Of a DNA stretch of 10,279 nucleotides, positions 7,177-10,279 are shown one piece after another. The notes beneath the pieces were generated by a model. The model made no database searches. It was not told the DNA's origin and worked only from the letters and a program-made list of their open reading frames with translations. A program made the position numbers and the translations under genes. The number at the start of each line of letters is the position of its first letter. Positions within the stretch are counted from its first letter, which is position 1. Source of the stretch: Lachnospiraceae bacterium UBA4380 (GTDB lineage Bacteria; Bacillota; Clostridia; Lachnospirales; Lachnospiraceae); assembly GCA_002390025.1 (NCBI GenBank), contig DGRU01000045.1, positions 1 through 10,279 of the forward strand. Reading direction: 5' to 3'.

Positions 7177-7348
7177 AATGTTGTTTTTCCGAACTTGTAA
7201 CTATTCGGCACGATAGCGAATGCGCGTCCATGATTGATGCCTGCGGTCCGATCATGTGTGCGGTGCTCTCTCAAACAGCCGTACTGGTCCCGTGACCGTT
7301 GGGGTGTTGAATAATTACCTGAATTTAAAAGGGTTAGGAGGTGTTAAG

Positions 7349-7534
7349 ATGGCCAAGTGCGATATCTGCGGCAGAGGCGCTTTCTTTGGAAATCAGGTCA
7401 GCCATTCACATAGAAGATCTAATAAAGTCTGGCACGCGAACGTTCAGAGAATTGCTGTAAAGACTGCCGGCGGCAGCAAGAAGATTCATGTCTGCACCAG
7501 ATGCATGCGTTCCGGTAAGGTCGAGCGTGCATAA
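7349..7534 (+). CDS. rpmB: 50S ribosomal protein L28 (bL28)
   Basis: Small basic protein of the large ribosomal subunit. 61 residues, typical for Firmicutes. The protein opens with MAKCDICGRG, and two CxxC pairs (C4/C7 and C49/C52) form a zinc ribbon, so this is the zinc-binding C+ version of L28. SHSHRRSNKVW at 18-28 is the L28 signature. Start ATG 7349 has a strong AGGAGGTG (7336-7343) 5 nt upstream; the frame stays open to 7256 but the upstream part has no family similarity. It is transcribed divergently from the asp23-fakA genes, the arrangement seen in other Firmicutes, and is the only plus-strand gene here. Its TAA stop (7532-7534) forms part of the outer stem of the foldable element that follows. 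Confidence 0.97.
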   Translation: MAKCDICGRGAFFGNQVSHSHRRSNKVWHANVQRIAVKTAGGSKKIHVCTRCMRSGKVERA

Positions 7535-7652
7535 GGCATTGTCATAAGGTACTGAAACCCGGCGGCGGCGTGCCCCGAATCACGTCGAATGAGGCGGGAA
7601 TACTCTCAACTCCTGCTCCGCAGGTCAGTTCAGCAAAGCCTGAAATGCCTTA
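7532..7652 (+). ncRNA. Candidate structured RNA in the rpmB 3' region, unidentified
   Basis: 121 nt that fold into nested helices by eye. The outer stem is TAAGGCATT (7532-7540) with AATGCCTTA (7644-7652), 9 perfect pairs. Inside it AGGT (7547-7550) pairs with GCCT (7638-7641, one U-G), then CTGAA (7552-7556) with TTCAG (7629-7633). Within these lie CCCG (7558-7561) with CGGG (7595-7598), CGTG (7569-7572) with CACG (7581-7584), and a hairpin CCTGC-TCC-GCAGG (7612-7624). The first arm begins at the rpmB stop codon, and an intrinsic terminator on the same strand follows 37 nt later. It matches no RNA family I can recall (not tmRNA, RNase P, SRP, 6S or a common riboswitch). It could be an independent small RNA, a 3' UTR element of rpmB, or chance. 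Orientation is inferred from rpmB and the terminator. Confidence 0.4.
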
Positions 7653-7689
7653 CATAATACATGAATAATACAGAATATGTAAAATTCAG

Positions 7690-7721
7690 GATTCCGGATT
7701 GTATGATCCGGAATCTTTTTT
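7690..7721 (+). terminator. Rho-independent terminator of rpmB
   Basis: GATTCCGGAT (7690-7699) and ATCCGGAATC (7706-7715) form a perfect 10-bp stem with a 6-nt loop, followed by six T (7716-7721). This is a strong intrinsic terminator on the plus strand, 155 nt after the rpmB stop codon, beyond the foldable element. Confidence 0.9.
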
Positions 7722-7737
7722 GCTGCAAAAAGCTGTT

Positions 7738-7778
7738 AAAAACTCCGGGGAACCGCACAGATTCTCCGGAGTTTTTTT
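7738..7778. terminator. Bidirectional terminator between rpmB and gerW
   Basis: ACTCCGG (7742-7748) and CCGGAGT (7766-7772) form a stem flanked by A-rich sequence on the left (7738-7742) and seven T (7772-7778) on the right. It can act in both directions: as the end of the gerW operon on the minus strand, whose stop codon is at 7857, and as a backup for rpmB on the plus strand. The loop of 17 nt is long for a terminator and may pair further inside. Confidence 0.78.
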
Positions 7779-7856
7779 CCCTTTTGAATTGGATCACCCT
7801 GACAGCATTTTGATCCCTGCGCCGGACTTTGGACATCCCGACAGGCCTGCCGCAGC

Positions 7857-8312
7857 TTACTTCTTTCCTCTTTCGGGGAAGGCGACAGTGGCAGCATCCT
7901 CATCCGAGATCATCTCGGTGTTGCGGGAGCGGATCTTGTCGATGACCTCGGGGATCATATCCATAATATGGGTCAGGCTGGTCTGGTCTCTGACATTGAC
8001 CACTTTCGTCATATTGTTTTTGATCACGAGAACTGCGGAAGGGGTCATTTTAGCGGAGAAGCCGCCCATGCCGCCATCCTTGCGGTCTGCACCGTTGGAG
8101 CCTGCGCCCACACCGATACTGACATCAGAAAGAGGAATAATGATCGTGTCGCCAACAGTGATCGGCTCTCCCACTACGGTCCTGGATGTCAGCACACCCT
8201 GCGCGCCTTCCATCAGCGATTCAAGAACCTGGTTAAAGCTGTTCTGTTTGGATCCGTTCGCCTTCAGTCCGTTGCCGTTTCCATTTCCGTTGCCGTTCTT
8301 TTTCTCTTCCAT
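7857..8312 (-). CDS. gerW: GerW/YtfJ family spore protein
   Basis: 151-residue member of the YtfJ/GerW family, small proteins found in spore-forming Firmicutes; in Bacillus subtilis GerW is needed for normal germination in response to some nutrients. The family core spans about residues 24-140: FNQVLESLMEGAQGVL, a TVVGEPITVGDTIIIPLSDVSIG block (45-67), a Gly-rich loop with GGMGGFSAKMTP (79-90), the strand AVLVI, then DMIPEVIDKI near the C-terminus. The N-terminus has five Asn-Gly repeats (6-15) from a short DNA repeat. Start ATG 8312 has AAAGGA (8323-8328) 10 nt upstream. Only 2 nt separate it from the stop of the DUF2953 gene, so the two are translationally close. The same ytfI-ytfJ pairing occurs in Bacillus. 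The window's terminator at 7738-7778 ends the unit. Confidence 0.9.
   Translation of the reverse strand: MEEKKNGNGNGNGNGLKANGSKQNSFNQVLESLMEGAQGVLTSRTVVGEPITVGDTIIIPLSDVSIGVGAGSNGADRKDGGMGGFSAKMTPSAVLVIKNNMTKVVNVRDQTSLTHIMDMIPEVIDKIRSRNTEMISDEDAATVAFPERGKK
8268..8297 (-). repeat. Six-base repeat encoding (Asn-Gly)5 in gerW
   Basis: Thirty bases alternate Asn and Gly codons (plus-strand triplets TCC/GCC and GTT/ATT), coding residues 6-15 of GerW. The imperfect six-base periodicity makes it a possible slippage site. The tract lies outside the conserved domain. Confidence 0.7.
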
Positions 8313-8314
8313 CG

Positions 8315-9187
8315 CTATTTGATCCTTTCCTGATTATTTCCTGCCGCTATGGCCTGCTTATTATTTCCGTTGGTATACCGATGGCCCGGGGCCGGTCCTC
8401 GGCGGAGCCTGCGCAGCAGGCGTCTCACATCCCTGCTCAGCAGAAGCCGGATCCCCCCGTACACAAAGGTTATGATCCTGATCTTTCCTCTCGCTGCACC
8501 CTGAAGATCATACCGGTACAATTCATAATCGGTTCCGATTGCAACATGTCCCGCCGTGAGGGGGTACAGATATCCCTGGACGGCAAAGACCTTTGCGCTG
8601 CGGGCGGGATCTCCCAGTCCCAGGACGCCGGCCAGTCCCCACTGGGTCGGCATGCACTGTTCGATCATATGCAGAATACGCATAATGATCACTTCCTTGG
8701 CCCGCACGCCGTATTCCGTCTGCAGGGCGCGGAGCGCGTCATCTATTCTGCGGGACAGCCTCTCCACACGCTGCAGAGCCGCCTCGATCTTTTCTTCCAG
8801 CGTCTTCTTTTCTTCAGGTTCTTTCGGCTTCTCTTCCTTTTCTTCCTCTCTGAGTTCTTCCTTCTTCCCGAGCAGTTTTTCAATCGGATATTTTCTGCCG
8901 AAGATGCGCAGTTCCACGCGGGCTGCGCCGGATCCTTCCTCCTGTCCTCCGACGGCTCCCGTGACGTTCAGAGCGCCCAGAAGCCACCTGACATTTCCCT
9001 CAGCGGAAATATCTTTTTTCGGATCCAGATGAAAAGCCCTGGTATCTCCCTCGGGATCATTGATCCCGCCGGAAAACTGATACCGGAAAGGTACAAAAAG
9101 GACGAGCAGCATCAGAATCAGAAGCAATGCCAGCAGTACCAGGACCACGATCCCAAGCACTTTCAGCACAGTCAAAAAAACTGCCAT
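8315..9187 (-). CDS. DUF2953 domain protein (YtfI-like), N-terminal membrane anchor
   Basis: 290 residues. One strongly hydrophobic segment (about 5-33) anchors the protein in the membrane and is followed by positive and aromatic residues. A compact region at 34-105 is followed by a highly charged Glu/Lys/Pro-rich stretch (108-135) that runs into a probable amphipathic coiled coil (130-160). The DUF2953 core is at about 165-260, with GLGDPARSA (191-199) and GTDYELYRYDLQGAARGKI-like residues at 218-236. The C-terminal tail is basic, then Asn-rich. Function is unknown; proximity to gerW here and in Bacillus suggests a sporulation or spore-envelope role. Start ATG 9187 has AGGAGA (9198-9203) 10 nt upstream. 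Stop TAG (8317-8315) is 2 nt from gerW. Confidence 0.85.
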   Translation of the reverse strand: MAVFLTVLKVLGIVVLVLLALLLILMLLVLFVPFRYQFSGGINDPEGDTRAFHLDPKKDISAEGNVRWLLGALNVTGAVGGQEEGSGAARVELRIFGRKYPIEKLLGKKEELREEEKEEKPKEPEEKKTLEEKIEAALQRVERLSRRIDDALRALQTEYGVRAKEVIIMRILHMIEQCMPTQWGLAGVLGLGDPARSAKVFAVQGYLYPLTAGHVAIGTDYELYRYDLQGAARGKIRIITFVYGGIRLLLSRDVRRLLRRLRRGPAPGHRYTNGNNKQAIAAGNNQERIK

Positions 9188-9222
9188 TGCCCGTTACTCT
9201 CCTATTAGCCTATTAGCACTGA

Positions 9223-9549
9223 TTAATGAAAAGCAGTCCTGTCCGCCAGGTACTTTGCGGCACTCCACTGCCCGGTCATTTGAAAAGCTTCATTGGTGAG
9301 GTCATTGACCATCTCCACGGCGTCAGCCCTGCCGTTGGCGATCCCCACGATAAAGGGCGGATGAGCTCTGTAGTATCTGGTCTGAAGATTGGCGCAGTGC
9401 ATGATCTCCAGCTGCGGTCCGCCTTCCGGACCATGCGCCAGCAGCAGAACATAGATGGAAAGATGTCCCTTTCCTCTCTGCAGGTCTCTCCTGATCTTCC
9501 TTGGATTCCGGATCAGCGGGCTGATATACAATTTGTCGTAAAAAACCAT
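9223..9549 (-). CDS. Unrecognised 108-residue protein
   Basis: I do not recognise a named family. The protein is soluble-looking with no signal peptide or membrane segment. It is basic near the N-terminus (NPRKIRRDLQRGKGH, 15-29), then has a hydrophobic strand SIYVLLLAHGPEG (31-43) and a QLEIMHCANLQTRYY block (46-60). Next comes RAHPPFIVGIANGRADAVEMV (61-81), which looks like a strand-loop-helix, and finally an amphipathic C-terminal helix. Start ATG 9549 is preceded by GGGAGA (9556-9561) 6 nt away. It sits 35 nt before DUF2953 and 65 nt after the PH-domain gene on the same strand, so it is probably part of that operon. The good ribosome binding site, the well-behaved composition and the operon position support a real gene. 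Function unknown. Confidence 0.75.
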   Translation of the reverse strand: MVFYDKLYISPLIRNPRKIRRDLQRGKGHLSIYVLLLAHGPEGGPQLEIMHCANLQTRYYRAHPPFIVGIANGRADAVEMVNDLTNEAFQMTGQWSAAKYLADRTAFH

Positions 9550-9614
9550 TGTGTCTCTCCCTCTGCGCGGACAGATCCATCAGGGACAGAATCAATCGGC
9601 GTCAGTCACCGATC

Positions 9615-10094
9615 TCAGTCCGGCATACCGTCCCCGTCCAGATCTTCGAATGCACCGATATTCTGCATATTCACCGTCCTTCTGCGGATCTTGGCTTCCT
9701 CGGACGCACGGTAGATAAAATCCTTGACCTGCCTGGCGTGGCGGATATTCTTCAGAGTGATCGTCTTATTGGTCGCATCCGATGTGACGCAGATCACCGT
9801 TCCCAGGCCGAACAGCCTCTGCAGGAAGCTGATCCGGAGCTGCACATCGATCACGCGGTACATATAGCAGTCATTCTCCACAGACGACAGAAAACCTGAT
9901 TTGATCTGAATGTCGTTTTCGTAGAGCAGATATGTTGTAAAAGTAAAGGGAAGTCCCAGAAATCCCCATCTCTTTTTTTCTTTATATACGAGTTTTCCCT
10001 GATCAGTCAGCGGCCGTCTGTCAGCAGCAGCGGTTCTGCCGCCGGACGCCGGTCCCTCATTGACTGCAGTGTGATCCGTCTTCTCCCTGACCAT
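9615..10094 (-). CDS. Bacterial PH-domain protein with C-terminal DxDxDG motif
   Basis: 159 residues. After a polar, probably disordered N-terminus (1-33) comes a bacterial pleckstrin-homology-like (bPH2, YdbT/DUF304-type) fold at about 35-132: LVYKEKKRWGFL, then YLLYENDIQIKSGFLS (55-70), VIDVQLRISFLQRLFGLGTVIC (81-102), ITLKNIRHARQVKDFI (112-127). The RI-x6-FGLGTV pattern following a DV strand is characteristic of these domains. No transmembrane helix is obvious, unlike many bPH2 proteins. The last nine residues, DLDGDGMPD, resemble a calcium-binding DxDxDG loop. ATG 10094 is chosen because AGGAGG (10101-10106) is 6 nt upstream; the frame is open 14 codons further but without a ribosome binding site. 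It is upstream of, and probably cotranscribed with, the 108-residue gene. Ligand and role are unknown. Confidence 0.82.
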   Translation of the reverse strand: MVREKTDHTAVNEGPASGGRTAAADRRPLTDQGKLVYKEKKRWGFLGLPFTFTTYLLYENDIQIKSGFLSSVENDCYMYRVIDVQLRISFLQRLFGLGTVICVTSDATNKTITLKNIRHARQVKDFIYRASEEAKIRRRTVNMQNIGAFEDLDGDGMPD

Positions 10095-10117
10095 TCCATA
10101 CCTCCTGTGGTGTTCTC

Positions 10118-10134
10118 GTTTATAGGGAATAAAC
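10118..10134 (-). repeat. Operator-like dyad upstream of the PH-domain gene
   Basis: GTTTAT-AGGGA-ATAAAC is a perfect 6-bp inverted repeat with 5-bp spacer, 12 nt upstream of the AGGAGG site of the PH-domain gene. It could be an operator for a small dimeric regulator or chance; no promoter of convincing quality is seen beside it. Confidence 0.35.
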
Positions 10135-10153
10135 AATCACTACTATCATACAT

Positions 10154-10279
10154 CTATTTTTCATCGGGGAAAAGCATTTTCTTTTGCGCCCTGAACAGCC
10201 GGGCTGCAGACAGTTCGGTCCGGCTCTTCATGGAAGCAGCTCTGAAAAGACCAAAAAGGTTATCTGTACAGACCCACCT
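10154..10279 (-). CDS. 3' end of an unrecognised gene (41 codons, cut by window edge)
   Basis: A minus-strand frame is open from the window edge to TAG at 10156-10154, giving the last 41 residues of a protein. It ends in a basic amphipathic stretch (RAASMKSRTELSAARLFRAQ) followed by KKMLFPDEK. The internal ATG at residue 17 has no ribosome binding site, so this is more likely a C-terminus than a small gene. It lies 59 nt upstream of the PH-domain gene, consistent with operon membership. The stretch is short, and I cannot name the family. Confidence 0.45.
   Translation of the reverse strand, partial: RWVCTDNLFGLFRAASMKSRTELSAARLFRAQKKMLFPDEK

Larger units (their letters stand above)
6894..7348. 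other. Divergent intergenic region between asp23-like gene and rpmB
   Basis: A 455-bp stretch with no convincing gene. It is markedly A/T-rich in its middle (about 7060-7200), where both promoters are expected, and carries leaders of roughly 165-175 nt on each side. Short inverted repeats are present: TGCGC (7039-7043) with GCGCA (7052-7056), ATTCG (7203-7207) with CGAAT (7217-7221), CATGAT (7229-7234) with ATCATG (7251-7256), and GGTC-CCGT-GACC (7286-7297). I could not match either leader to a known riboswitch or ribosomal-protein leader. Confidence 0.6.

Noticed and set aside
7026..7274. 82-codon minus-strand frame across the divergent promoter region
   Set aside because: It overlaps both likely promoters and is translated from A/T-rich DNA with unnatural composition; no ribosome binding site.
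7256..7348. Upstream extension of rpmB to ATG 7256
   Set aside because: L28 begins MAKCDICG, and the strong AGGAGGTG is positioned for ATG 7349.
7690..7778. Two adjacent CCGG-centred hairpins as a repeat or small mobile element
   Set aside because: The arms differ in sequence beyond TCCGG and each has a T-run; two convergent-gene terminators explain them fully.
7630..7836. 68-codon minus-strand frame across both terminators
   Set aside because: It runs through two clear hairpin terminators and has no family similarity.

Overview
The window looks like a chromosomal housekeeping region of a spore-forming Bacillota, most likely a Lachnospiraceae-type clostridium. The grounds are a divergent rpmB versus asp23(yloU)-fakA(yloV)-recG neighbourhood as in Firmicutes, a DUF2953-GerW/YtfJ sporulation pair, a zinc-ribbon (four-Cys) L28, a ParE-type topoisomerase B subunit whose sequence reads like the Lachnospiraceae second GyrB homologue, strong AGGAGG ribosome binding sites and moderate-to-high GC. 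I saw no insertion sequence, phage gene, CRISPR array, tRNA or rRNA.

Layout. All protein genes except rpmB are on the minus strand. Right to left in transcription order: (1) 10279-7857, a probable operon with the 3' end of an unrecognised gene, a bacterial PH-domain protein, an unrecognised 108-residue protein, a DUF2953 membrane-anchored protein and the sporulation protein GerW, ending at a probably bidirectional hairpin terminator (7738-7778). (2) 7141-7721, rpmB on the plus strand with a long leader, a strikingly foldable 3' region (7532-7652) and its own intrinsic terminator (7690-7721). (3) 6893-2641, asp23-like, fakA and recG, with a perfect hairpin abutting the recG start codon. (4) 2577-1, a well-formed sigma-A promoter driving a DegV/FakB-family fatty-acid-binding protein followed by the parE-type gene, which is cut by the left window edge inside its TOPRIM domain.

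How the genes fit together. FakA (fatty acid kinase) and DegV/FakB (fatty acid carrier that presents the substrate to FakA) are the two halves of the fatty acid phosphorylation system, here separated only by recG. Asp23/Gls24 (YloU-like) is the usual upstream partner of fakA. RecG and the ParE-type subunit serve replication-fork rescue and chromosome decatenation. The right-hand operon is probably envelope or spore related, because DUF2953 and GerW are neighbours in Bacillus as well.

No wholly new system is evident. The items most worth a second look are the foldable element after rpmB, the hairpin at the recG start, and the atypical FakA, which seems to lack two of the usual zinc ligands of its central domain and has two Ala/Glu/Pro-rich linkers.
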